Of a stretch of 64,000 bases of DNA, positions 38,782-46,917 are shown piece after piece. The stretch is from assembly GCF_000661955.1 (NCBI RefSeq), contig NZ_CP007597.1, positions 2,460,984 through 2,524,983 of the forward strand, given 5' to 3'. The translations under genes and the position numbers were made by a program. Each line of letters starts with the position of its first letter. Within the stretch, counting starts at the first letter, position 1. The notes beneath the pieces were generated by a model. It had not been told where the DNA came from, did no database searches, and worked only from the letters and a program-made list of their open reading frames with translations. This DNA comes from Stenotrophomonas rhizophila. Lineage in GTDB: Bacteria > Pseudomonadota > Gammaproteobacteria > Xanthomonadales > Xanthomonadaceae.

Positions 38782-39570
38782 ATGAGTGATGCATTACGGA
38801 TTGAACGCAGTGCCGCGGTACTGACGCTGTGGCTGAACCGCCCCACCCTGCACAACGCCTTCGATGCGGCCCTGATCGCCCAGCTCACCGCCGCGCTGGA
38901 AGCGGCCGGCCGTGACGAGCAGGTGCGCGCGGTGGTGCTGGCCGGCCAGGGCGCCTCGTTCTCGGCCGGCGCGGACATGCAGTGGATGCGCGGCATGGCC
39001 GCCGCCAGCGAGGACGCCAACCGCGAGGATTCGCTGGCGCTGGCGCGGCTGATGCGCACCCTGGACGAGCTGCCCAAGCCCACCATCGCGCGAGTGCAGG
39101 GTGCCGCATTTGGTGGCGGGGTGGGCCTGGTGGCCTGCTGCGACATCGCCATTGCCAGCACCACCGCCCGCTTCGGCCTGACCGAAAGCCGGCTGGGCCT
39201 GCTGCCGGCGGTGATTTCCCCCTATGTGATCGACGCGATCGGCCCACGCCAGGCCCGTCGCTGGTTTGCCACCGGCGAGCATTTCGACGCCGAAACCGCG
39301 CTGCGGATCGGTCTGGTGCACCAGCTGATCGAACCTGAACGCATCGACGAGGCGGTTCAGCGCCAGCTGGGCCTGCTGGACAAGGCCGGCCCGGTGGCAT
39401 CGGCGTCGGCGAAGGACCTGGTGCGCCGGGTCAGCGTGGGCCGCGACCGCGACGCGCTGGACCGTGACAACGCCGCGCTGATCGCGCGTCTGCGGGTGTC
39501 GGCCGAGGGCCAGGAAGGCCTGGGCGCGTTCCTGGACAAGCGCGCCCCGCATTGGGTCACCCAGGACTGA
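38782..39570 (+). CDS. liuC: Enoyl-CoA hydratase, probably methylglutaconyl-CoA hydratase
   Basis: This 262-residue crotonase-fold enzyme has oxyanion-hole motifs ASFSAGADMQWMRGM and GAAFGGGVGLVACCDIAIA, and the catalytic-Glu region GLTESRLGLLPAVISPYV. Hydroxymethylglutaryl-CoA lyase is encoded 0.6 kb downstream, so the most likely step is hydration of 3-methylglutaconyl-CoA in leucine and isovalerate degradation. Other liu genes (dehydrogenase, carboxylase) are not in this window. It belongs to the same superfamily as RpfF but lacks the RpfF signatures. Confidence 0.85.
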   Translation: MSDALRIERSAAVLTLWLNRPTLHNAFDAALIAQLTAALEAAGRDEQVRAVVLAGQGASFSAGADMQWMRGMAAASEDANREDSLALARLMRTLDELPKPTIARVQGAAFGGGVGLVACCDIAIASTTARFGLTESRLGLLPAVISPYVIDAIGPRQARRWFATGEHFDAETALRIGLVHQLIEPERIDEAVQRQLGLLDKAGPVASASAKDLVRRVSVGRDRDALDRDNAALIARLRVSAEGQEGLGAFLDKRAPHWVTQD

Positions 39571-39580
39571 GGACACGCAC

Positions 39581-39967
39581 ATGCTCGACCACATCGGTAT
39601 CCGCTGCGCCGACTTCACGCGCAGCCTGTCGTTTTTCCAGCAGGCCCTGGCCCCGCTGGGCATCCGCGTGGTGATGCAGGTCAGCGCCGAACAGACCGGC
39701 GACCATGACCATGCCGGCTTCGGCCGCACCGGCAAGCCGGACTTCTGGATCGGCAACGCCCCCGGCGCCCACGGCGGCGTGCACGTGGCCTTCAGCGCCG
39801 ACAGCCGCGAGGCGGTGGATGCGTTCCACCGCGCCGCGCTCGCGGCCGGTGGCCAGGACAATGGCGCGCCCGGCATCCGCGAGTACTACCACCCCAGCTA
39901 CTACGGGGCCTTCGTGCTCGACCCGGACGGCAACAACATCGAAGCGGTCTGCCACCGCCCGGGCTGA
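39581..39967 (+). CDS. VOC-superfamily (glyoxalase-like) protein
   Basis: This single-module vicinal-oxygen-chelate protein has 128 residues. It begins MLDHIGIRCADFTRSLSFF and ends with the metal-ligand strand FVLDPDGNNIEAVCH. A Tyr-rich EYYHPSYYGAF precedes the C-terminal Glu. VOC members include isomerases, dioxygenases and resistance proteins. Its place 10 bp after liuC and ahead of liuE suggests a side role in acyl-CoA or aldehyde handling, but the substrate is unknown. Confidence 0.85.
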   Translation: MLDHIGIRCADFTRSLSFFQQALAPLGIRVVMQVSAEQTGDHDHAGFGRTGKPDFWIGNAPGAHGGVHVAFSADSREAVDAFHRAALAAGGQDNGAPGIREYYHPSYYGAFVLDPDGNNIEAVCHRPG

Positions 39968-40157
39968 GCACCCCGGTCGCCCCCGACGACCGCGCTCCCC
40001 GCCGCGGACTGGCCGCTTTGTCGCCCAGCCCGCGTATCCCCCTTTCGTGGCCCGCCGGGGAACGCGGGCCACCCTCTTTCCCCTGGTATCCCTGTGACCC
40101 GACCCCTGCCCCTTCTGCAGCCTGCTGTGCGCCATCCCGTCCGCCGGGAGGCCTGCC

Positions 40158-41051
40158 ATGGATGATTTCGTCCGCATCGTCGAAGTCGGCCCGCGTGACG
40201 GCCTGCAGAACGAAGCCCAGCCGGTGGCCACCGCCGACAAGATCGAGCTGATCCGGCAGCTGTCGCTGACCGGCCTGCGCACCATTGAAGCCACCAGCTT
40301 CGTCAGCCCGCGCTGGGTGCCGCAACTGGCCGACGCCGCCGAGGTCTACGCCGGCATCGCGCGTCGCCCCGGCATCGCCTACCCGGTGCTGGTGCCCAAC
40401 GAACAGGGCTACGACCGTGCCCGCGCCGTGGGCGTCTCGGAAGTGGCGGTATTCACTGCGGCGTCGGAAACCTTCAACCGCACCAACACCAACGCCGGCA
40501 TCGACGAATCGCTGGCCCGCTTCGCGCCGATCCTTGAGCGCGCCAAGGCCGACGGGGTCAACGTCCGCGGCTACGTCTCCACCGTGCTCGGCTGCCCCTA
40601 CCAGGGCGAAGTGGCGGTCAGCGAGGTGGTCCGGGTGGCACGCGCCCTGCACGACATGGGCTGTTACGAAATCTCGCTGGGCGACACCATCGGCGTGGGC
40701 ACCCCGCGCAAGGCGCGCGCGATGCTGCACGCGGTGGCAGCCGAACTGCCGATGTCGGCGCTGGCCGTGCATTTCCATGACACCTACGGCCAGGCGCTGG
40801 CCAACATCGATGCGTGCCTGGAGGAAGGCGTGCGCGTGGTGGATTCGGCCGTGTCCGGCGCGGGCGGCTGCCCGTACGCCAAGGGCGCAAGCGGCAATGT
40901 CGCCAGCGAAGACGTGGTGTACCTGCTGCACGGCATCGGCATGCGCACCGGCATCGACCTGCCGGCGCTGGCCGCGACCGGCCGCTGGCTGGCGGCGCGG
41001 CTGGGCCGCGAGACCGGCAGCAAGGCCGGCAAGGCGCTGGCGGCCACATGA
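40158..41051 (+). CDS. liuE: Hydroxymethylglutaryl-CoA lyase
   Basis: This 297-residue TIM-barrel enzyme of the HMGL/DRE-TIM family cleaves HMG-CoA to acetoacetate and acetyl-CoA, the last step of leucine degradation. It has VEVGPRDGLQNE at the N terminus, VHFHDTYGQALANI near residue 197 and the signature GAGGCPYAKGASGNVASEDV with the catalytic Cys. The 190-bp gap before it contains no recognisable gene. Its stop overlaps the start of the GGDEF-EAL gene by 4 bp (ATGA), coupling a catabolic gene to a signalling gene. Confidence 0.94.
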   Translation: MDDFVRIVEVGPRDGLQNEAQPVATADKIELIRQLSLTGLRTIEATSFVSPRWVPQLADAAEVYAGIARRPGIAYPVLVPNEQGYDRARAVGVSEVAVFTAASETFNRTNTNAGIDESLARFAPILERAKADGVNVRGYVSTVLGCPYQGEVAVSEVVRVARALHDMGCYEISLGDTIGVGTPRKARAMLHAVAAELPMSALAVHFHDTYGQALANIDACLEEGVRVVDSAVSGAGGCPYAKGASGNVASEDVVYLLHGIGMRTGIDLPALAATGRWLAARLGRETGSKAGKALAAT

Positions 41052-43615
41052 GCCGCCGCGGCCCGCGCAGGGACGTTGCGGCCGGTGATCACCTCACCGC
41101 CCACGTCCACGCGCTGGCCGCCATGGATCGCGCCCTGGCAAGCCCGCCGGGCGAGGCCGACCTGCGCACCCTGCTGCGCGAGGTGCAGCAGGCCCTGCAG
41201 GAAGCGATGGACGACCGCCAGCTGGCACTGCGCCGCTACACCGCCCTGTTCGATGCCGTGCCCGACCCGGTCAGCATCCTGAGCGAATCGGGCGTGGTGC
41301 TGGACCTCAACAAGGCCGGCGTGCGCGCCTATGGCCGCCCGCGCGAGGACATCGTCGGGCAGCCGATCGAACTGCTCAACCCGGACCTGCCCAACGACCA
41401 CCTGGACCCGGTGTGGGAAGCGCTGCACCGGGGCGAAACCTACGTCATCGAAGTCACCAACATGCGCGGCGACGGCAGCCGCTTCCCGGTGGAAGTGCAC
41501 TCGGCCGGGTTCGAGCACCAGGGCGAGCATTGCATCGTGGCCGTGGCGCGCGACCTGAGCAGCCGCTGGCAGGCCGAATCGCGCTACCGCCTGCTGATGG
41601 AGTCGATCGACAAGGGCGTGGTCCTGTTCGACAGCCACCTGCGCGTGGTCTCGGCCAATCCGGCCGCGCACCGCATCCTGGGCACCCCCGGCAACGGCGG
41701 CAGCCTGCAGGCGATGCTGGCCCCGGACGACTGGATCTGCGTGGACGAACACGGCCACCCGCTGACCCGCGAGCAATGGCCGGCGGCGGTCTCGCTGCGC
41801 ACCGGCCGGATCATCCGCAGCACCATCGTCGGGCTGTACCACCGCCCGCGCGGCCGCATGATCTGGATCTCCACCACCAACGTGCCGGTGTTCGGCACCG
41901 GCCGCGACTGCCCGGACCACGTGTTCGGCATGTTCAGCGACATCACCGAACTCAAGCGCACCAATGCCCTGTTCGACCGCGCCCAGTCGCTGGCGCACAT
42001 CGGCGGCTGGGAATGGGACCGCGGCCTGCAGCGGCTGTACCTCACCGACGAGGCCAATCGCATCCTGGGCCAGGAGCTGCCGCTGCACGACATGGCGCAC
42101 CTGCTGGAATGCCTGCGCGTGGACGACCGCTCGCAGCTGCAGCAGGCGCTGCTGGACGTGATCGACAAGCAGGTGCCGTTCGAGCTGGAGCTGCAGGGCC
42201 AGCGCGGCGACGGGCATTCGTTCTGGGTGCGCATGATCGGCGAAGCCGAAGCCGGCGACGTGGATGCCGCGCGCATCGCCGGCACCGTGCAGGACATCAC
42301 CGCGCGCAAGCAGGCCGAGGAAACCCTGCGCATCCAGGCCCGTACTGATCCGCTCACCGGCATCATGAACCGCGATGCGGTGCTCAACGACCTGGCCGCA
42401 CGCATGGCCAACCCCACCCATTGCCGGGTGGCGGTGCTGTACATCGATCTGGACCGGTTCAAGACCGTCAACGACCTGCTGGGCCACAACGCCGGCGACG
42501 AACTGCTGATCGATGCCACCCGCCGCATCGCCACCGCGATCGGCACCGAAGGGCTGCTGGCACGCTTCGGCGGCGACGAATTCCTGGTGGTCTGCGACAC
42601 CCGCGACCAGGCCGACCAACCCGAGCGTCTGGCCGAGGCGATCACGCGCGGGTTCAGCACGCCGTTCCGGTTCGGCAGCGACGAATTCGCAGTGACCACC
42701 AGCATCGGCATCGCCCGCGCGCCGCAGGACGGGCTGCGCCCGCAACAGCTGATCCAGAACGCCGACATCGCCATGTACGACTGCAAGCGGCGCACCCGCA
42801 ACGGCTGGCAGGTGTTTTCCCCGGAGCTGGCGCAGCGCCAGCACGACCGCCTGCAGATCGAAAGCCGCCTGCACCGCGCGCTGGACGACGACGAGTTCCA
42901 CCTGGTCTACCAGCCGCAGGTCAGCCTGCACGACGGCCGCATGGTGGCCGCCGAAGCCCTGATCCGCTGGCGCAACTCGCAGCTGGGCGAACTGCGCCCG
43001 GACATCTTCATCGCCCACGCCGAAAGCACCGGTGACATCGTGCGGATCGGCTTGTGGGTGCTGCGCGAGGCCTGCCGCCAGATCCGCCAGTGGCAGGATG
43101 CCGGGCTGGGCATCGTGCGGGTGGCGGTGAACGTGTCCTACCGGCAGTTCGTCGGCGAAGACCTGGCCCGCCACGTGCGCCAGGTACTGGACGAGTTCGG
43201 CCTGCCGGGCAGCGCACTGGAACTGGAGTTCACCGAGCGGGTGCTGATCGAGGACGCGCCGGACACCCTGCAGACCTTCGCGCGCCTGCGTGAAATGGGC
43301 GTGCAGCTGACCATCGACGACTTCGGTGAAGGCTACAGCGCGCTGAACTATCTGCGCCGGCTGCCGATACACGGGCTCAAGCTGAGCCAGCTGTTCGTCG
43401 AGGGCGTGCCGGGCAACCGCTCCGACGAGGCAGTGTGCGAGGCGGTCTGCGGCATCGCGCGCAGCCTGGGGCTGGGCCTGGTGGCCGAGGGCATCGAATC
43501 GGAGCCGCAGCGGCGTTTCCTGCAGGCGCTGGGGGTCACGGTCGGGCAAGGGTTCCTGTTCGCGCCCGGGCTTGCACCGGATGAATTCGCCCGGCGCCTG
43601 ACACCCCGTCACTGA
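41048..43615 (+). CDS. PAS-PAS-PAS-GGDEF-EAL c-di-GMP signalling protein
   Basis: This 855-residue protein has no membrane segment. Three PAS-like domains occupy about 60-170, 180-310 and 320-425, the first with YTALFDAVPDPVSILSESG. The GGDEF domain keeps an intact active motif (ARFGGDEFLVV near residue 506). The EAL domain keeps AAEALIRW near 635 and TIDDFGEGYSAL near 757. Both halves could therefore be catalytic, one making and the other breaking c-di-GMP. The ATG at 41048 overlaps the liuE stop (ATGA). PAS ligands are unknown. It could intersect with RpfG output, since both act on the same messenger. Confidence 0.93.
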   Translation: MSRRGPRRDVAAGDHLTAHVHALAAMDRALASPPGEADLRTLLREVQQALQEAMDDRQLALRRYTALFDAVPDPVSILSESGVVLDLNKAGVRAYGRPREDIVGQPIELLNPDLPNDHLDPVWEALHRGETYVIEVTNMRGDGSRFPVEVHSAGFEHQGEHCIVAVARDLSSRWQAESRYRLLMESIDKGVVLFDSHLRVVSANPAAHRILGTPGNGGSLQAMLAPDDWICVDEHGHPLTREQWPAAVSLRTGRIIRSTIVGLYHRPRGRMIWISTTNVPVFGTGRDCPDHVFGMFSDITELKRTNALFDRAQSLAHIGGWEWDRGLQRLYLTDEANRILGQELPLHDMAHLLECLRVDDRSQLQQALLDVIDKQVPFELELQGQRGDGHSFWVRMIGEAEAGDVDAARIAGTVQDITARKQAEETLRIQARTDPLTGIMNRDAVLNDLAARMANPTHCRVAVLYIDLDRFKTVNDLLGHNAGDELLIDATRRIATAIGTEGLLARFGGDEFLVVCDTRDQADQPERLAEAITRGFSTPFRFGSDEFAVTTSIGIARAPQDGLRPQQLIQNADIAMYDCKRRTRNGWQVFSPELAQRQHDRLQIESRLHRALDDDEFHLVYQPQVSLHDGRMVAAEALIRWRNSQLGELRPDIFIAHAESTGDIVRIGLWVLREACRQIRQWQDAGLGIVRVAVNVSYRQFVGEDLARHVRQVLDEFGLPGSALELEFTERVLIEDAPDTLQTFARLREMGVQLTIDDFGEGYSALNYLRRLPIHGLKLSQLFVEGVPGNRSDEAVCEAVCGIARSLGLGLVAEGIESEPQRRFLQALGVTVGQGFLFAPGLAPDEFARRLTPRH

Positions 43616-43693
43616 GCCCGGCGCGCAGCGCACAACAGCGGCACCCCCGGCTTCCGCTAGAATCGGCGGTTCCTGATCCAGCGGAACCTTGCG

Positions 43694-44464
43694 ATGCAGC
43701 TGTCTTCTGTCCGTGCCGTCATCACCGGAGGCGTCTCCGGCCTCGGCCTGTCCGTGGCCCAGTTCCTGGTTGCCCATGGCGGCAAGGTCGCCCTGTTCGA
43801 TCTCAATGACGACAAGGGCGCGGCCGCCGTGGCGGCGCTTGGCGCCGTCAACGCGCGCTACTTCACCACCAACGTCAGCGACGAGGCGGCCGTGGCCGCG
43901 CAGATCGACGCCGCACACGACTTCCTGGGCGGCTTGAATGTCGCCATCAGCTGCGCGGGCATCCTGGGTGCCGGCCGCGTGCTGGGCAAGGAGGCGCCGA
44001 TGCCGCTGGCCAACTTCCAGACCACGGTGATGGTCAACCTGGTGGGCAGCTTCAACGTGGCCAAGGCCGCGGCCAACCGCATGCAGCACAACACCCCCGG
44101 CGACGACGGCGAGCGCGGGGTGATCATCAACACCGCCAGCGTGGCCGCCTACGAGGGCCAGATCGGCCAGGCCGCGTATTCGGCCTCCAAGGGCGGCGTG
44201 GTCAGCATGACCCTGCCGATGGCGCGTGAGCTGTCGCGCTTCGGCATCCGCGTGATGACCATTGCCCCGGGCATCTTCTGGACCCCGATGGTCGATGGCA
44301 TGCCGCCGGCCGTGCAGGAATCGCTGGCGGCCTCGATCCCGTTCCCGCCGCGCCTGGGCAAGCCCGACGACTTCGCCGGCCTGGTCGGCCATATCCTGGG
44401 CAACACCTACCTCAACGGCGAAACCATCCGCCTGGACGGTGGCGTGCGCCTGGCGCCCAAGTAA
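43694..44464 (+). CDS. Short-chain dehydrogenase, 3-hydroxyacyl-CoA dehydrogenase type 2-like
   Basis: This 256-residue SDR enzyme has the cofactor motif TGGVSGLGLSVAQFL, the NAD-type acidic residue in ALFDLNDDKG, the catalytic region NTASVAAYEGQIGQAAYSAS with YSASK, and the family tail LNGETIRLDGGVRL. It most resembles 3-hydroxy-2-methylbutyryl-CoA or 3-hydroxyacyl-CoA dehydrogenases of branched-chain amino acid breakdown, fitting the liu-like neighbourhood. The exact substrate is not proven. GGAA precedes the ATG by about 8 nt. Confidence 0.9.
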   Translation: MQLSSVRAVITGGVSGLGLSVAQFLVAHGGKVALFDLNDDKGAAAVAALGAVNARYFTTNVSDEAAVAAQIDAAHDFLGGLNVAISCAGILGAGRVLGKEAPMPLANFQTTVMVNLVGSFNVAKAAANRMQHNTPGDDGERGVIINTASVAAYEGQIGQAAYSASKGGVVSMTLPMARELSRFGIRVMTIAPGIFWTPMVDGMPPAVQESLAASIPFPPRLGKPDDFAGLVGHILGNTYLNGETIRLDGGVRLAPK

Positions 44465-44530
44465 ACAGACACCCATCCCGCCGGGTGCCCGGACAGGCAC
44501 CCTGACCTCCCACGAACCGACCTTCATTCC

Positions 44531-45097
44531 ATGAAAGCCAACGACATCAAGAAAGGCAACGTCGTCGAATACAACAACGGCGTCTACCAGATCCGCGACA
44601 TCGAGCGCAGCTCGCCGCAGGGTCGCGGCGGCAACGTCCGCTTCCGCTTCATCATGTACAGCGTGCCGGGCGGCAACAAGCTCGATGCCAGCTTCGATGC
44701 CGACGACAACCTGCCCGAAGTCGAGCTGCTGCGCCGCCAGTCCACGTATTCCTACAAGGACGGCGACGCATTCGTGTTCCTGGATGACGAGGACTACACG
44801 CCGTACATGGTCGACGCCGATGTGCTGGGCGATGACGCCGGCTACATCACCGATGGCCTGACCGGCATCTACGTGCAGGTGATCGACGAAACCCCGGTGG
44901 GCGTGCAGCTGCCGACCAGCGTGGTGCTGGAAGTGGTCGAAACCCCGCCGGAAATGAAGGGCGGCACCGCCACCAAGCGCCCGAAGCCGGCCAAGCTCAG
45001 CACGGGCATCGAAATCATGGTGCCCGAGTACATCGCCAACGGCGAACGCGTGCTGGTCAATACCGCCACCGGTGAGTTCGCCGGTCGTGCCGACTAA
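44531..45097 (+). CDS. efpL: Elongation factor P-like protein EfpL (YeiP)
   Basis: This 188-residue three-domain EF-P paralogue starts [19 protein letters not shown] and has the longer domain I loop ([16 protein letters not shown]) typical of the YeiP/EfpL branch instead of the lysine-tipped loop of EF-P. EfpL assists ribosomes stalled at proline-containing and some other sequences. Domain III ends [20 protein letters not shown]. The following lipoprotein gene starts inside its 3' end. Confidence 0.92.
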   Translation: MKANDIKKGNVVEYNNGVYQIRDIERSSPQGRGGNVRFRFIMYSVPGGNKLDASFDADDNLPEVELLRRQSTYSYKDGDAFVFLDDEDYTPYMVDADVLGDDAGYITDGLTGIYVQVIDETPVGVQLPTSVVLEVVETPPEMKGGTATKRPKPAKLSTGIEIMVPEYIANGERVLVNTATGEFAGRAD

Positions 45098-45668
45098 GCG
45101 CCTGGCGCTGGTGGGCTGCCTGTCCCTGCTTGCGGCGTGTTCGCCGCAGGCAGGCGACAGCGGCGCGCACCCGGTCGACGCGGTGCCGGCCGCCGCAGCT
45201 CCCGTAGCGGCCACGCCTGCACCCGCGATGGAGGAGGCACCCGATGTTGCCTTAGCAGCCGCCGCCGATGCACCGCTCGATGCGGATGCGGATGCCGACG
45301 AGGACGTCGGCATGCCCGACCTGGAGCAGCTGGAACGCGCACGCGCTGCTGCGGGCTGCGAGGTGTCCGGCGACGTGGGTAACCTGGCCGACATCCGCAT
45401 CTACTGCGCGATGCCCGCCGATGTGCGCGCCTTCCTCGAACGCGAAAACACGTGCCAGCACTTCGCCGGCGAAGAGCCCTACGACGAGGAACGCCGCCAG
45501 GAGCTGGAACAGGCCTCAGCGGAGTACTGCGACGGCCGCGAGCGGATCTTCGCGGCACTGTACGAACGCCATCACGACGAGTGCAAAATCCGCCACGCAT
45601 TGCGCGGCGTCGGCAAGCGCTACGACCTGTTCACCGGTCCGGTACCGGCGGCCGACTGCCAGCCGTAG
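45087..45668 (+). CDS. Acidic lipoprotein of unknown function
   Basis: This protein has about 193 residues. A lipoprotein signal ([14 protein letters not shown]) with lipobox LLAAC is followed by an Ala/Pro- and Asp-rich linker ([11 protein letters not shown]) and a Cys-containing C-terminal domain (residues about 90-190, with six Cys). The start is a GTG at 45087 or 45072; both lie inside the end of efpL, so translation is probably coupled. I do not recognise the C-terminal domain. Confidence 0.75.
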   Translation: MPTKRLALVGCLSLLAACSPQAGDSGAHPVDAVPAAAAPVAATPAPAMEEAPDVALAAAADAPLDADADADEDVGMPDLEQLERARAAAGCEVSGDVGNLADIRIYCAMPADVRAFLERENTCQHFAGEEPYDEERRQELEQASAEYCDGRERIFAALYERHHDECKIRHALRGVGKRYDLFTGPVPAADCQP

Positions 45669-45692
45669 CGGCGACGCGTATGCGGCTGCCGT

Positions 45693-46427
45693 TTACGGCT
45701 TGGCGGCCAGGGCCGGAGCCCCGGCAAAATCCCCACAGCCGTGATACTGGCGGGCGCCCACGGTCAACATGGCCGTGGCACCGAACGCCTGCCCACTCAT
45801 GTCGTCCTGGCACACCGTGCGCTGGAAGGTCAGCTTGACCGGCGTGCCGTCCGCGGCCGTGCCCGACCAGCCATCCTTGCCCTGGGTGGGCGCCGCGATC
45901 TCCAGCGTGCGCTGCCCGTAGTCGGTTTCCACGCGCAGGTGCGGCGTGGCGCCGGCAGCCACTTCGGCCAGCCAGCCCGGCTCGTTGCCGGTGGCGCGGA
46001 AGCCGGCCGCGGTGGCGTCCTGCGCGGTCGGCAGCGGCGCTGCAGCGCCCTGTTCACCACTGCCCGTGCAGGTGCGATCCGGCTCGCCCTTCAACTGCAA
46101 CGTGCCTTCGGTGGTGCCCTTGGTCCAGAAGACATTGCCCTGCCCGTCACCGTAGCGCGCGCCGGACGCTGCCGGTTCCGATGCCATCGGGTAGGTGCGA
46201 CCTTCCACCACCACGCTGGCCGAATCCTGGCCGCGGTAGGTGGCCTGCACGGCGACGTCGCCACACTGGAACGCGTAGCTGCGTTCGTCGGAGGTGGCAG
46301 CAGCCATGGGCGGCGGCGCCTCGCCCCCACCCGCCTCGCTGGCGTTGCCCTCGGCACGTTGCGCGGGCTGGCAGGCGCTCAGGCCGGTGGCGATGGCCAG
46401 GCTGAAAAGCCACGGGGATGCACGCAT
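45693..46427 (-). CDS. Lipoprotein with MliC-like lysozyme-inhibitor domain
   Basis: This 244-residue protein has a lipobox in LATGLSAC-type context (IATGLSACQPAQ). The central segment YAFQCGDVAVQATYRG...YPMASEPAASGARYGDG...FWTKGTTEGTLQLKG resembles MliC, the membrane-bound inhibitor of C-type lysozyme. The C-terminal half (GNEPGWLAEV...YHGCGDFAG) is like the COG3650 domain found in some exported proteins. AGGAG precedes the ATG by 5 nt. It would sit in the outer membrane and protect peptidoglycan; that role is inferred from the domain. It is convergent with the preceding lipoprotein gene. Confidence 0.8.
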   Translation of the reverse strand: MRASPWLFSLAIATGLSACQPAQRAEGNASEAGGGEAPPPMAAATSDERSYAFQCGDVAVQATYRGQDSASVVVEGRTYPMASEPAASGARYGDGQGNVFWTKGTTEGTLQLKGEPDRTCTGSGEQGAAAPLPTAQDATAAGFRATGNEPGWLAEVAAGATPHLRVETDYGQRTLEIAAPTQGKDGWSGTAADGTPVKLTFQRTVCQDDMSGQAFGATAMLTVGARQYHGCGDFAGAPALAAKP

Positions 46428-46526
46428 GTTGGACTCCTTGCGGTTGTTGCGTTCAGCGAACCATCCTAGCCCGCAGCCTGCAGCAGGAGGTGAAGCAGCC
46501 CTGACTCCATGGGCTGCAGCATCGGT

Positions 46527-46916
46527 TCAGACCCCGCGCGGCGGCAGCAGTCCGATCGACAGCAGGTGCACGCCGGCCGCGTTCGATGCGCTGGCCCACA
46601 CCCGCAGCAGGCGCAGTGCACGCGCGTGTTCGCCGGCCGCGTCGGCATAGCGCAGCCGCACGTCGCTGGATACCAGGGTGAGCTGCCCGCACACCAGCGG
46701 TTCCACCGCAGCCTGCTCTAGCGCGGTGATCCGCAGCTGTCCGGTTGACCACGCCGTGAGGCAGGGATGCGCGCCCAACCACTGCCCTTCCCCGTCGCTG
46801 AAAAACAGCGACGGCGACAGCCAGGCCTGCAGTGCGTCCACGTCCTGCGCCAACAGCAGCTGCAGGACCTGTGCCTCGGCCGTTGCGATGGTGTGTTCAA
46901 GCACGGTCGTGCTCAT
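46527..46916 (-). CDS. NTF2-like (DUF4440-type) small protein
   Basis: This 129-residue protein has the SnoaL/DUF4440-like pattern: an N-terminal helix (HTIATAEAQVLQLLLAQDV) and FFSDGEGQWLGAHPCLTAW, then alternating strands. It starts 1 bp after the RND pump stop codon, so it is the distal gene of that operon. Such folds bind small ligands or act as simple enzymes; no active site is evident. A link to drug efflux is suggested only by the coupling. Confidence 0.75.
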   Translation of the reverse strand: MSTTVLEHTIATAEAQVLQLLLAQDVDALQAWLSPSLFFSDGEGQWLGAHPCLTAWSTGQLRITALEQAAVEPLVCGQLTLVSSDVRLRYADAAGEHARALRLLRVWASASNAAGVHLLSIGLLPPRGV

Positions 46917-46917
46917 G

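Noticed and set aside
10076..39570. liuC (38782-39570) as a second DSF synthase
   Set aside because: It is a crotonase-fold paralogue but lacks the RpfF FEAALS and GLPEVLFD signatures and sits with HMG-CoA lyase.
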